From NCBI RefSeq assembly GCF_900113875.1, contig NZ_FORA01000001.1:744001-808000 (forward strand): DNA of 64,000 nucleotides. The letters are read 5' to 3'. Made by a program: the position numbers and the translations under genes. Position 1 is the stretch's first letter; every line of letters begins with the position of its first letter. Under the pieces are notes generated by a model that saw nothing but the letters and a program-made list of their open reading frames with translations, did no database searches and was not told where the DNA came from. This DNA comes from Jannaschia pohangensis. Lineage in GTDB: Bacteria; Pseudomonadota; Alphaproteobacteria; Rhodobacterales; Rhodobacteraceae. Shown in pieces: positions 1 to 7,505 of the stretch.

Positions 1-1
1 A

Positions 2-475
2 ATCGTGGTCAACGGCGCGCTGACCGATGTCGAAGGCGACCTGCACGAATGGGTCGGCTATGTGGCCCTGGGCCTTGTCGCCATCCGCCTCGTCTGGGCC
101 GTCGTCGGCCCCCGCCCCGCGCGGTTCACCGCCTTTCCGCCCAACCCAATGCGGGCCATCCGCCACCTGCGCGCCATGCGGGCCGGGGACGACACCGTCC
201 ATCTGTCGCACAACCCGCTTGGCGCGCTGATGGTCTACAACATCTGGGCGACCGTTCTTGCCATCGGCGTCACCGGCTACATGATGACGACGCTGCGCTT
301 TTTCGGGATCGACTGGGTCGAGACGGCGCATGAGCTGGCCTTCGACTGGCTGATGATCTCGGTTGCGCTGCATGTCGCCGGCGTAGCCCTCGACAGCTGG
401 CGGTCCGGTGTCAATCTGGTGCGCGCCATGGTATCGGGCTCCAAGAGAATTCCCCACGGGAAAAACGTCGAATGA
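2..475 (+). CDS. Cytochrome b561 domain protein (5' partial)
   Basis: This is the C-terminal part of a di-heme cytochrome b561-type membrane protein, a family that moves electrons across the inner membrane. About 157 residues are visible. The frame is open to the left edge, and the family's usual first helix and first heme histidine are missing, so the gene starts outside the window; the GTG at position 5 is probably internal. Visible marks are the DLHEW segment leading into a helix that ends VGPRPARF, a second helix around residues 75-95, and a last helix containing LHVAG, whose histidine is a likely heme ligand. The stop overlaps the next gene by four bases (ATGA), so the two are probably co-translated. 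Confidence 0.85.
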   Translation: MVVNGALTDVEGDLHEWVGYVALGLVAIRLVWAVVGPRPARFTAFPPNPMRAIRHLRAMRAGDDTVHLSHNPLGALMVYNIWATVLAIGVTGYMMTTLRFFGIDWVETAHELAFDWLMISVALHVAGVALDSWRSGVNLVRAMVSGSKRIPHGKNVE

Positions 476-1029
476 AACGAGCGATATGGCCCGCCGACGG
501 CAAGACCCGACGCGCGACCACTCTTGCGGCGATCATCCTTTTGCAAGCCCTCTGCGCGCTGTTCTTCATCGGTGACGTCGTGACGGACCTGCTCGAAGGC
601 GCGGCCTTCGTCGACCTTCACTTCGGGGTCGAGACCCTGGCCGCCATCGCCCTGCTGATCGGCGTCGCTTTCATGATGCTGGAGTTGCGGCTGCTGCTGT
701 CGCGCATGGACCAGATGGATACGGGCCTCATGATCGCGCGCGGCAGGATGGCCGAGGTGATGCAGGGCTTCTTCGACGACTGGCACCTGACCGAGGCCGA
801 AAGGGACGTGGCGATCATGGTCCTCAAGGGCCTCGACAACACCCCCATCGCCGAGGTTCGCCAGACTGCCGCTGGCACCGTCCGTGCCCAGACCACCAGC
901 ATCTATGCCAAGTCCGGCACCAGCGGCCGCCCTCAGTTCGTGAGCCTCTTCGTCGAGGAGCTGATGTCGGGCGACTTCGAAGTCCCGCCGTCCACGTCCC
1001 CGCGCGCCCTGACCGAAAGCGCCCGCTGA
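472..1029 (+). CDS. Membrane-anchored LuxR-type helix-turn-helix protein
   Basis: A 185-residue protein with two predicted membrane helices (about residues 15-35 and 48-68), a short charged linker that may be helical, then a C-terminal LuxR-like HTH. The HTH begins at LTEAERDVAIMVLKGL (about residue 104) and ends near residue 160. It resembles the recognition region of LuxR-type regulators, but no receiver or ligand domain is present. It overlaps the cytochrome b561 gene by four bases, suggesting a membrane-tethered regulator linked to that electron carrier. The tail after residue 165 is low-complexity. The target genes cannot be told from sequence. Confidence 0.7.
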   Translation: MKRAIWPADGKTRRATTLAAIILLQALCALFFIGDVVTDLLEGAAFVDLHFGVETLAAIALLIGVAFMMLELRLLLSRMDQMDTGLMIARGRMAEVMQGFFDDWHLTEAERDVAIMVLKGLDNTPIAEVRQTAAGTVRAQTTSIYAKSGTSGRPQFVSLFVEELMSGDFEVPPSTSPRALTESAR

Positions 1030-1270
1030 CCCAAGCGGTCGGGTCCGCGCATAAACCCGCTTTTGACATGCGATAACACGCGAAATCCCCGCGTCCCGGC
1101 CCCTCCGGTCATCGGATAGCGGCGGTGAAACCCCTAGATCCGAAGCTGTAGCCGAACGGAGATTCGGGTCGGGCAATCCGCCCCTTCTCCTCCCTCACAG
1201 GCTCGGTCACGGACCGGGCACAGATCAGACCAATGCCGACCCCGCGTCGGCCCCTTCCCGGAGATACGAC

Positions 1271-1489
1271 ATGAAAATCCTGCTTCCCCTCGTCACCGCC
1301 ACCGCCCTTCTGTCGGGCTGCGCCCAGGGCGGCTTCATCGACAGCGACATGGAGCGCGGCCTCGTCGGCGCGGCCGTCGGATACGGTGCGGCCAAGGCCA
1401 TCAACGGCAACGGCGACCGTGGCGCGATCATCGGCGGCCTGGCCGGTGTGTTCTGCGACGATGCGGGCTTCTGCACCCGCGCCCGCTGA
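1271..1489 (+). CDS. Small glycine-zipper lipoprotein
   Basis: A 72-residue exported protein. The first 16 residues are a signal peptide ending in a lipobox (LLSGC), so Cys-17 should be lipidated. The mature part has a glycine-rich stretch (LVGAAVGYGAAKAI then IIGGLAGV) like the glycine-zipper motif of small outer-membrane lipoproteins, and ends with two cysteines spaced CDDAGFC that could form a disulfide. A GGAG-type ribosome site lies just upstream. It stands alone, and the 240 bases before it hold no recognisable gene. The role is unknown. Confidence 0.65.
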   Translation: MKILLPLVTATALLSGCAQGGFIDSDMERGLVGAAVGYGAAKAINGNGDRGAIIGGLAGVFCDDAGFCTRAR

Positions 1490-1502
1490 CCTGACAGACT
1501 GG

Positions 1503-1527
1503 CGATGCCCGGCAGGTCCGGGCGTCG
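1503..1527. terminator. Hairpin between convergent genes
   Basis: A 10-bp inverted repeat (CGATGCCCGG / CCGGGCGTCG, one G-T pair) with a 5-nt loop lies between the convergent lipoprotein and alcohol dehydrogenase genes. There is no clear U-tract on either strand, so its role as a terminator is only suggested by position. Confidence 0.35.
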
Positions 1528-1539
1528 TCGCCTTCGGCC

Positions 1540-2574
1540 TCAGCGGCTGAAATCGGTGATGACCGCCACGCCCGGCGGTGTCGGGCCGTTGAAGGCGGCC
1601 AATTCGGCGGACGTGTCCGACAGCGCCACCTCCCGCGCGATCAGGGGCGACATGTCGACCTTGCCGCTGGTGATCATGCCGAGCAGGGACGGATAGCGCC
1701 ACGCCGGCATCCCGCGTGTCCCGAACAGCGCAAGGTTGCCCATGTAGACGGTGTTCATGTCCACTTCCATCCGGGCAGTATGACCGACCGGCATCCCGAC
1801 CTGCACGTGCCGCCCGCGCGGGCGCAGGCATTTGATCGACCCGTTGACCGTCACCGGAATGCCCAGGGCCTCGACCGAGACATGGGCCCCGCCGCCGGTG
1901 ATCTCCTTGATCTGCGCCGCCGTGTCGTCACTGGCCAGAACCGCCGCGTCGATGCCGAGGCCCAGGGCGTGGTCCAGCTTCTCCTGCACGATATCCACGA
2001 CCACCACATTCGCGCCCAAGGCCTTGCCGAGCAAAGCCGCCGACAGGCCGATGCCACCCGTGCCATGCACCGCCAGCCATTCGCCCGCCTGCAATGCCGC
2101 CCGTCCCGTCAGGGCGTGCCAACTTGTCGTGACGCGGCAGCCAAGGCCCGCCGCGACCGTTGGCGACAGCTCTTCGGGCAGCCGCGCGAGGTTGTGGTCG
2201 CGCGGCACGGCCACGTATTCGGCAAAGGCGCCCGGCTCGATGAAGCCCGGCAACCGCTGATCGTGGCAGGTGTTCTGATGCCCCGAACGGCATTCGGGAC
2301 AGGTGCCGCAGGCCAGGATGAAGGGTGCGACCAGCTTGTCCCCGACCGCGAACTGCGCGTCCGGCCCCGCCGCGATCACCTCGCCGCAATATTCATGTCC
2401 GCCGATCTGGCCCGGCTTGATACGCGGATGTTCCCCCACCCAGCCATGCCAGTCCGACCGACAGACCCCGCAGGCAATGGTGCGCAACACCACGCCGTCG
2501 CTCGGGCACTCGGGGTCGGGGACATCCTCGATGGACAGCGGGGCGTTGAATTCCCGCAAGACAGCTGCGCGCAT
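1540..2574 (-). CDS. Zinc-dependent alcohol dehydrogenase (MDR family)
   Basis: A 344-residue medium-chain dehydrogenase that should oxidise an alcohol with NAD(P). Catalytic zinc ligands are visible as CGVCRSDWHG (near residue 37) and GHEYCGE (near 60). The structural zinc site is the four-cysteine block CGTCPECRSGHQNTC (near 90-105). The nucleotide-binding motif GTGGIGLSAALLG begins near residue 170, followed by an acidic residue (VVVDI) that favours NAD. The length is normal for the family. It is preceded by a GGAG-type site and stands as a single gene; the strong terminator upstream belongs to csbD. The substrate cannot be assigned. Confidence 0.9.
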   Translation of the reverse strand: MRAAVLREFNAPLSIEDVPDPECPSDGVVLRTIACGVCRSDWHGWVGEHPRIKPGQIGGHEYCGEVIAAGPDAQFAVGDKLVAPFILACGTCPECRSGHQNTCHDQRLPGFIEPGAFAEYVAVPRDHNLARLPEELSPTVAAGLGCRVTTSWHALTGRAALQAGEWLAVHGTGGIGLSAALLGKALGANVVVVDIVQEKLDHALGLGIDAAVLASDDTAAQIKEITGGGAHVSVEALGIPVTVNGSIKCLRPRGRHVQVGMPVGHTARMEVDMNTVYMGNLALFGTRGMPAWRYPSLLGMITSGKVDMSPLIAREVALSDTSAELAAFNGPTPPGVAVITDFSR

Positions 2575-2632
2575 GATGTGGTCCTCCCTGACTGACAGGG
2601 AAGCCCGGCAGGGCGCCTTTGTAAAGCCAAAG

Positions 2633-2669
2633 AAAACCCGCTCCGGAGCATCCTCCGAAGCGGGTTTTT
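2633..2669 (-). terminator. Strong rho-independent terminator of csbD
   Basis: A 16-bp stem with one mismatch (2633-2648 against 2653-2668) closes a 4-nt CATC loop. The arms end in AAAA and TTTT, so the hairpin can work on either strand. It lies just downstream of the csbD stop on the minus strand and separates it from the alcohol dehydrogenase. Confidence 0.85.
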
Positions 2670-2690
2670 GTCATTCAAGAGATTGGCGGA

Positions 2691-2888
2691 TCAGAGACCG
2701 GCCATCCAGTTGTCGACCTTCTTCTTGGCTTCTTCCTTGGAGTCGCCATAGCGCTCCTGGATCTTGCCTTCGAGGACATCACGGTCGCCCTCGGCCTGCT
2801 GAAGGTCGTCGTCGGTCAGATCGGCCCACTGTTGCTTGGCCTTGCCGGCGAATTGCTTCCAGTTACCTTTGATTTGGTCCCAGTTCAT
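2691..2888 (-). CDS. CsbD-family stress protein
   Basis: A 65-residue hydrophilic helical protein with the family signature: MNWDQIKGNWKQFAGK at the start, a WADLTDDDLQQAEGDRDVLEGKIQERYG core and a KKKVDNW end. CsbD proteins are abundant in general stress and stationary phase, and their biochemical function is unknown. An AGGAGA ribosome site precedes the ATG. It is a single-gene unit ending at the strong terminator at 2633-2669. Confidence 0.9.
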   Translation of the reverse strand: MNWDQIKGNWKQFAGKAKQQWADLTDDDLQQAEGDRDVLEGKIQERYGDSKEEAKKKVDNWMAGL

Positions 2889-2954
2889 AGCGGATCTCCT
2901 TTCGTTGTTGCTCGGGAAAACAACCCGGAGCGGACCGGATTGTTCCGGAATTTC

Positions 2955-3600
2955 TCAGGTTTCGACGCGGCAGCGGATATATGGCGTGCCATCCCCACCG
3001 CCACCGGGCGCCTGCAACCACCAGACCTTCGCCCCCGCCGTAAGGATCGCTCGCCTTATAGGTCCAACGGAACACGAAGCGGCCACGCGCCTGGAACGCC
3101 CCGTTGGTGCCGCGGTATTTGCCGTTGCTGTCCTTCGCGTGGACATCTTCCCAGACCCGCGCCGCGATCAAGCCCATGCCGTCGGTGCGGTAGATGGCGG
3201 AAAGGTCGTCGCCATATTTGCGCGACCAGCGTGTGCTACGGTGGCGTCAGCACCATAGCGGCAAGATCGCCGTCCCGGAAAGGCCGCTGGCCAAGCCCCG
3301 GATGGAACCACAGTTCCACCCCCTTGGTCGTCCGCGTCGACGGGATCGGGTTCGTCACCGAAATGGGCTCTCCAAACGCCCCGCCCTGCCCGGCATATGT
3401 GAAGACCTGCACATCGTGCATCCCACCCATCAACCGGGTGAACCCATCCGCATCGGAAATGTAGAAAGCAGTTCCGGTGGCTCAAATCGGGAAATTCGGG
3501 AAGCGGCGTATAGGACGCACCCGCATCGCCCAGCATCACAAGACATCGGGGAACAATCGACGCAGGTTCTTTCGTACCGCGTCGATCAATCCTCACCTCG
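2955..3600 (-). pseudogene. Frameshifted remnant of an unrecognised protein gene
   Basis: Three frames on the minus strand carry protein-like sequence that joins end to end: VMLGDAGASYTPLPEFPDL (about 3480-3540), then GTAFYISDADGFTRLMGGMHD through AAMVLTPP (about 3236-3470), then STRWSRKYGDDLSAIYRTDGM through WTYKASDPYGGG (about 3040-3235), then AKVWWLQAPGGGG through RCRVET (2955-3040). At least three single-base shifts are needed, one in a G/C run near 3036 and one that creates the TAG at 3236. I do not recognise the family. It lies right after purS, where purQ is often found, but it does not resemble PurQ. Decay is the simplest reading, though sequencing error is possible. Confidence 0.55.
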
Positions 3601-3637
3601 ACGACAACCGAAAGGTCGCCATTCGCCCGGGGGGCTC

Positions 3638-3865
3638 TCACATCTCGATGGCGTAGCTCTCGATCACGGTATTGGCCAAGAGCTTCTCGCACATGGCGGT
3701 GACATCGGCCCGGGTCGTGCCCGCCGCCAGGTCCAGCTCGATCAGCTTGCCCTGACGCACCCCGTTGATGCCGTCGAACCCCAGCGCGCCCAGCGCGTGG
3801 CGCACGGCCTCGCCCTGCGGATCCAGAACGCCGTCTTTCAGCATGATCGTGACCTTGACCTTCAT
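3638..3865 (-). CDS. purS: Phosphoribosylformylglycinamidine synthase subunit PurS
   Basis: A 75-residue protein typical of PurS, the small dimeric subunit that docks the PurQ glutaminase to small-type PurL and so feeds ammonia to FGAR in purine synthesis. Recognition is from MKVKVTIMLKDGVLDPQGEAVRHALGALGF, the V-R-Q-G-K segment (INGVRQGKLIEL) and the C-terminal MCEKLLANTVIESYAIE. The small PurL it would serve is at 16847. purQ is not next to it, since the following stretch is a broken gene. purC lies 1.2 kb upstream on the same strand, with two unrelated genes in between. Confidence 0.95.
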   Translation of the reverse strand: MKVKVTIMLKDGVLDPQGEAVRHALGALGFDGINGVRQGKLIELDLAAGTTRADVTAMCEKLLANTVIESYAIEM

Positions 3866-3931
3866 GGGCTTGCTCTCCGGGGCGGTTTGGTGTCGCGCGG
3901 ATCGCTAGTGGGTTCGGCGCGCAGGTGCAAG

Positions 3932-4615
3932 TCAGGCGGCGGACGGGAAGGCGCGGGCGAACTGGCGCGTGCCCTCGGGCGAGAACAGGATGGCGCGGCT
4001 GTCGGGGTCGCGACGCGCCCATCCCAGGCCTTCCATCCGGGTCAGGAACGCACGCCCTAGGCTGCCCGCCAGATGGGTGCGCCGCGCGCTCCAATCCAGG
4101 CATTCGCGGCACAGCGGCGCGCGCCGCGCCCGAAGCGCCGATAGGTCAATCCCGAACGCCGCGACAAACGCCGCCCCCGCCTCGGTCAGCCGCATCTCAC
4201 CATCCGCGCGCAGCAGATCGCGGGCCCGCAGACTGTCGTGCAGCTGCACCCCCATCTCTCCGGCCAGATGGTTGTAGCAGACCCGCGCACGCCGCAGCGC
4301 GCCGTCCCGTGGCCCGGTCCGCGTGCGCAATTGCCCCGTCCCGGCGGCCAGCCCCATCAGCGCCTCAAGCACATGGGCCACCTGGCCCGAGGCCAGCGTG
4401 AAATACTTGTGCCGCCCCTGCTTGCGCACCGACACCAACCCAGCCCCCGCGAGCTTGGCCAGATGCGCGCTGACCGTGGGCGCACTCACGGCGGCTTCGG
4501 CGGCCAGTTCGGTGGCGGTCAGGGCCTTCCCGCTCATAAGCGCGGTCAGCATGTTGGCCCGCGCCGGATCCCCGATCAGGGCGGCAATGCGGGCAATGTC
4601 CGGTCCGTCTTTCAT
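3932..4615 (-). CDS. ArsR-family transcriptional regulator
   Basis: A 227-residue repressor-like protein. Residues 1-85 form a winged HTH of ArsR type: IARIAALIGDPARANMLTALM, then TATELAAEAAVSAPTVSAHLAKLAGAGLV and the wing VRKQGRHKYFTL. The C-terminal 130 residues carry three cysteines, two of them in PLCRECLDW, but no obvious metal-sensing CxC in the HTH, so the signal is unknown. I start at the ATG at 4615; an upstream in-frame ATG would extend into the divergent promoter. It faces the NIPSNAP gene across 73 bases and may control it. Confidence 0.85.
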   Translation of the reverse strand: MKDGPDIARIAALIGDPARANMLTALMSGKALTATELAAEAAVSAPTVSAHLAKLAGAGLVSVRKQGRHKYFTLASGQVAHVLEALMGLAAGTGQLRTRTGPRDGALRRARVCYNHLAGEMGVQLHDSLRARDLLRADGEMRLTEAGAAFVAAFGIDLSALRARRAPLCRECLDWSARRTHLAGSLGRAFLTRMEGLGWARRDPDSRAILFSPEGTRQFARAFPSAA

Positions 4616-4688
4616 GGTTCGACCGTAGGCGAAGCATCGACGTCCGGCAATATGGGACACCGGCCCTGCAACCGACAAAGGACCGACC

Positions 4689-5009
4689 ATGCTGACCTGC
4701 ATCATCCGCTATCACATCGACCCCACAAAGAAGGCCGATTTCGCGCGCTATGCCCGCAACTGGGGCACCGCGATCCCCCGCTGCGGCGCCGACCTCGTGG
4801 GCTATTATGCCCCGCACGAGGGGTCGAGCACGCTGGCCTACGGCATCTACAACATCGCGGACCTCGCCGCATATGAGGCGTACCGCGCGCGACTGGCCGA
4901 CGACCCGCTCGGGCGCGAGAACTACGACTTCGCCATGCGCGAGAAATTCCTGCTGCGCGAGGATCGCACCTGGCTCAAATGTGTCTCGGACCCCGGGGCC
5001 GACGGCTGA
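4689..5009 (+). CDS. NIPSNAP family protein
   Basis: A 106-residue ferredoxin-like-fold protein of the NIPSNAP group: MLTCIIRYHIDPTKKADFARYARNWG, an L-Y-G-I-Y strand (STLAYGIYNI) and the conserved Y-R-A-R-L-A-D-D-P helix. These small alpha/beta-barrel proteins have no agreed function, and some relatives act as monooxygenase-like dimers. It is transcribed divergently from the ArsR-type regulator, a common pairing of regulator and target, and the two together interrupt the purC-purS order. Confidence 0.85.
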   Translation: MLTCIIRYHIDPTKKADFARYARNWGTAIPRCGADLVGYYAPHEGSSTLAYGIYNIADLAAYEAYRARLADDPLGRENYDFAMREKFLLREDRTWLKCVSDPGADG

Positions 5010-5027
5010 CCGCCGCCCCGGACCGGC

Positions 5028-5789
5028 TCAGTTGATCAGATGCGGCTTCGTCATCGGCGCGGAATTGGCGGGCAGAACCCCCAGACGCCGCGCGACTTCG
5101 GTATAGGCATCCGTCAGCGAGCCGAGGTCGCGCCGGAACACGTCCTTGTCCAGCTTCTTGCCCGTCTCGATGTCCCACAGACGGCAGGAATCGGGGCTGA
5201 TCTCATCGGCGAGAATCAGGCGCTGAAAATCGCCGTCCCAGACGCGGCCGACCTCGATCTTGAAATCGACCAGCTTGATCCCGACCGCCAGCATGCAGCC
5301 CGACAGAAAGTCGTTCACCCGCAGCGACAGGGCGACGATATCATCCAGATCCTGCTGGCTGGCCCAGCCGAAGGCGATGATATGCTCCTCGGCCACAAGC
5401 GGGTCGCCCAGCTTGTCGTCCTTGTAGCAGAATTCGATGATCGGGCGCGGCAGGGCCGTCCCCTCTTCGATGCCCAACCGCTTGGAAAGACTGCCAGCGG
5501 CCACGTTGCGCACGATGATTTCCAGCGGGATGATCTCGCAGGCGCGGATCAACTGCTCGCGCATGTTAAGCCGCTTGATGAAGTGCGTGGGCACGCCGAT
5601 GGCGCCCAGACCGACCATGAAGAACTCGGACAGACGGTTGTTGAGCACGCCCTTCCCGTCGATCACCGCCTTCTTTTCGGCGTTGAACGCCGTGGCGTCG
5701 TCCTTGAAATACTGAACGAAGGTTCCGGGCTCCGGACCCTCATAGAGGATCTTGGCCTTGCCTTCGTAGACCTTGGTGCGTCGAGCCAT
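5028..5789 (-). CDS. purC: SAICAR synthase PurC
   Basis: A 253-residue enzyme that joins aspartate to CAIR with ATP hydrolysis to give SAICAR in purine synthesis. Signatures are [11 protein letters not shown] at the N-terminus (nucleotide-binding strand), the [15 protein letters not shown] motif, [12 protein letters not shown], and the [24 protein letters not shown] block that holds catalytic acidic residues. The length is normal. The ATG at 5789 ([10 protein letters not shown]) is the conserved start, although the frame stays open upstream. It is divergent from the DUF1476 gene across about 130 bases. Confidence 0.97.
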   Translation of the reverse strand: MARRTKVYEGKAKILYEGPEPGTFVQYFKDDATAFNAEKKAVIDGKGVLNNRLSEFFMVGLGAIGVPTHFIKRLNMREQLIRACEIIPLEIIVRNVAAGSLSKRLGIEEGTALPRPIIEFCYKDDKLGDPLVAEEHIIAFGWASQQDLDDIVALSLRVNDFLSGCMLAVGIKLVDFKIEVGRVWDGDFQRLILADEISPDSCRLWDIETGKKLDKDVFRRDLGSLTDAYTEVARRLGVLPANSAPMTKPHLIN

Positions 5790-5919
5790 GATGTCTCCGG
5801 GGGGATTTGGTCGGTTGGGGGGCACATAAGCCCTATCCGCGTCTTTGCCAAGCGAAGCGACTTGCAGCCCGGGGCGCGGCTGCGCATATCGAGGGGGAAA
5901 CATCTACCGGAGGGTCCCC

Positions 5920-6240
5920 ATGTCCAACAACTTCACCGACCGCGAGAAGAGCTTCGAGAACAAGTTCGCCCATGACGCGGAACTGCAGTTCAAGGTCGAG
6001 GCACGCCGCAACCGGCTTCTGGGCGAATGGGCCGGCGCGCAGATGGGTCTGGAGGGCGACGCGCTCAAGGCCTATGCGACCGAAGTGGTGAAGTCCGATT
6101 TCGAGGAAGCGGGCGACGACGACGTCCTGCGCAAGGTCGCGGGCGACCTGGGCGACAAATCCTCCCGCGAAGAAATCCGCGCCCAGATGGACACGCTGAT
6201 GGTCACCGCCAAACAGCAGGTCATGACCGAGCTGAAGTGA
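5920..6240 (+). CDS. ATPase inhibitor subunit zeta (DUF1476)
   Basis: A 106-residue helical protein. FTDREKSFENKFAHDAELQFKVEARRNRLLGEWA at the N-terminus is the hallmark of the zeta subunit that inhibits the F1F0-ATP synthase in Paracoccus and related alphaproteobacteria, where the N-terminal helix inserts into F1. The rest (residues 40-106) is the four-helix domain. The ATG at 5920 follows GGAGGG. The frame is open further upstream, but family members begin at this methionine. It is divergent from purC and ends in a clear terminator. Confidence 0.93.
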   Translation: MSNNFTDREKSFENKFAHDAELQFKVEARRNRLLGEWAGAQMGLEGDALKAYATEVVKSDFEEAGDDDVLRKVAGDLGDKSSREEIRAQMDTLMVTAKQQVMTELK

Positions 6241-6258
6241 GGTCCAACCCGACCAGCG

Positions 6259-6283
6259 AAAGCCCCCGCCCCGGGGGCTTTTT
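6259..6283 (+). terminator. Rho-independent terminator of the zeta-subunit gene
   Basis: AAAGCCCCCG and CGGGGGCTTT form a 10-bp stem with a 3-nt loop, continuing into a T-run (6279-6283). It lies 20 bases after the stop of the zeta-subunit gene. Confidence 0.9.
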
Positions 6284-6322
6284 GCTGTCTGCGGGTTGGG
6301 ACGGTGGCGCAGTTGGCTGGCG

Positions 6323-6580
6323 GTAAACGACCGCTTTGAGGTCATAAAGCAACACGGGATTGCTCAGCGATGCGTCATAGCTCGCACTCTCACGGTCGGG
6401 GTCGACACCCGCCGGTCGTCCGTCGAGGATATTGTACCTGTTGTTCAACGTTCCATCGAAGACCATGCCCAGTTCCACTGTCGCGCGGGCTCAGGCCTGA
6501 GTCGTGGCCCCGGCCTCCGTATCAGGCAAACCTTCCGCGGCAATCGCCGCTTGGGCATCAATATCGGTCAGATTTACCAC
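6323..6580 (-). pseudogene. N-terminal fragment of a DUF2235/Tle1-like lipase
   Basis: A GTG at 6580, three bases after the lipoprotein stop, opens a 29-residue frame (VNLTDIDAQAAIAAEGLPDT...) ending in TGA. In the next frame the reading continues VELGMVFDGTLNNRYN, then SASYDASLSNPVLLYDL. The FDGTxNN motif and the SNxxLLYDL helix are typical of the N-terminus of DUF2235 alpha/beta hydrolases, a group that includes type VI phospholipase effectors of the Tle1 class. Homology stops near 6323, so both a frameshift and the loss of nearly the whole catalytic domain have inactivated it. Confidence 0.6.
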
Positions 6581-6582
6581 GC

Positions 6583-7164
6583 TTAGTCCCTCGGCGGGCA
6601 GGTCGGCGGCCCGACAGGTGGCGTGACGGCGGCAAGCGTTCGCTCTTGCTTGCCGGGAAATAGGCCGGACACTGTCCAGTCGCGGTCGGCTTCGGAGACC
6701 CTCGTTCCACAGGTGCGTCCAATGGTGTTCACCTCGGCCAGAGGCTTGGGACCAGCTTGGTCTGAATCGATCTCCAGCAAACCGTTGGGACCGAAGATCA
6801 CCTGGAAGTTCACGGCACCGGACCCACGCGTCATCCGGTCGACTGGGACATCAACAGCGGCGCGCCATGACTTACCGGTCAGCAGTTCCGTCCACTGCGC
6901 CTCGACCCGCCAGATCCCATCTTCGCCTGCATCGCGCGGCCCACCAATCAATGCGTCGGACCCGTCGAAACGGGGATACCGGCGATCAGCAAAGGAATGG
7001 ATCAGGACCGGTTGGCCGATCTCGCCCATGGGCTGTTCGATGCTGAAATGGGTGTGGACCACCGGACTGGACCCGAATGTCCCGAACCGCAGCGACATCT
7101 TTTCGGGCGCGGCTTCCCGGCATCCGACAAGAAGCAGGACCGCGACAAGGGCCGCGCGCATCAT
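6583..7164 (-). CDS. Predicted periplasmic lipoprotein
   Basis: A 193-residue protein with a short signal peptide and lipobox (LLLVGC, Cys-15). The mature part looks beta-rich, with no family I can name. It overlaps the end of the preceding gene by four bases (ATGA) and sits just before the DUF2235 lipase fragment. Next to Tle1-type lipases, lipoproteins often serve as periplasmic immunity proteins, so an immunity role is a reasonable but unproven inference. With its lipase gone the gene may be a relic, although its frame is intact. Confidence 0.5.
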   Translation of the reverse strand: MMRAALVAVLLLVGCREAAPEKMSLRFGTFGSSPVVHTHFSIEQPMGEIGQPVLIHSFADRRYPRFDGSDALIGGPRDAGEDGIWRVEAQWTELLTGKSWRAAVDVPVDRMTRGSGAVNFQVIFGPNGLLEIDSDQAGPKPLAEVNTIGRTCGTRVSEADRDWTVSGLFPGKQERTLAAVTPPVGPPTCPPRD

Positions 7165-7505
7165 GGCCGCCGCTCCGGAACGGGGGAGAGGCCGGGCCAG
7201 GGCGCGCCCACCATGCGTAGCGGTTCGTCCGCGACCGACTGGAACAGATAGAACCCTACATTTGTCACGATACCCTCCAGGTAATCAGGGGCAATGACGC
7301 GCCTGTACTCTTCGATCGGTTTGCGGTCCGGACCGGGGGCACCGGGACTGCACCGAACATGTCGATGGACCGCAACGGTTCGCTCTCGCGCACAAGCAGC
7401 CGATCCTAAGCGGCAAGCGGTTTCCAACGACATCTTTGGACCCGCTTGGCCCTGCGCCTCAAGACGCGCGCGCGTGGCCTGTGTTTCCTGGGGGTCTATT
7501 GCCAT
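7161..7505 (-). CDS. Hypothetical protein upstream of the lipoprotein
   Basis: A 114-residue frame preceded by a GGGAGGAG ribosome site very close to the ATG. The C-terminal half (DYLEGIVTNVGFYLFQSVADEPLRMVGAPWPGL) looks like real protein. The first half is rich in Arg and Ala and could be shifted. Its stop overlaps the lipoprotein start, so it belongs to the same unit. No family is recognised, and it may be a truncated gene. Confidence 0.35.
   Translation of the reverse strand: MAIDPQETQATRARLEAQGQAGPKMSLETACRLGSAACARERTVAVHRHVRCSPGAPGPDRKPIEEYRRVIAPDYLEGIVTNVGFYLFQSVADEPLRMVGAPWPGLSPVPERRP

Noticed and set aside
1160-1190. TTCTCCTCCC motif, possible second CcsR-like RNA
   Set aside because: No pairing flanks were found, so there is no hairpin to present the motif.
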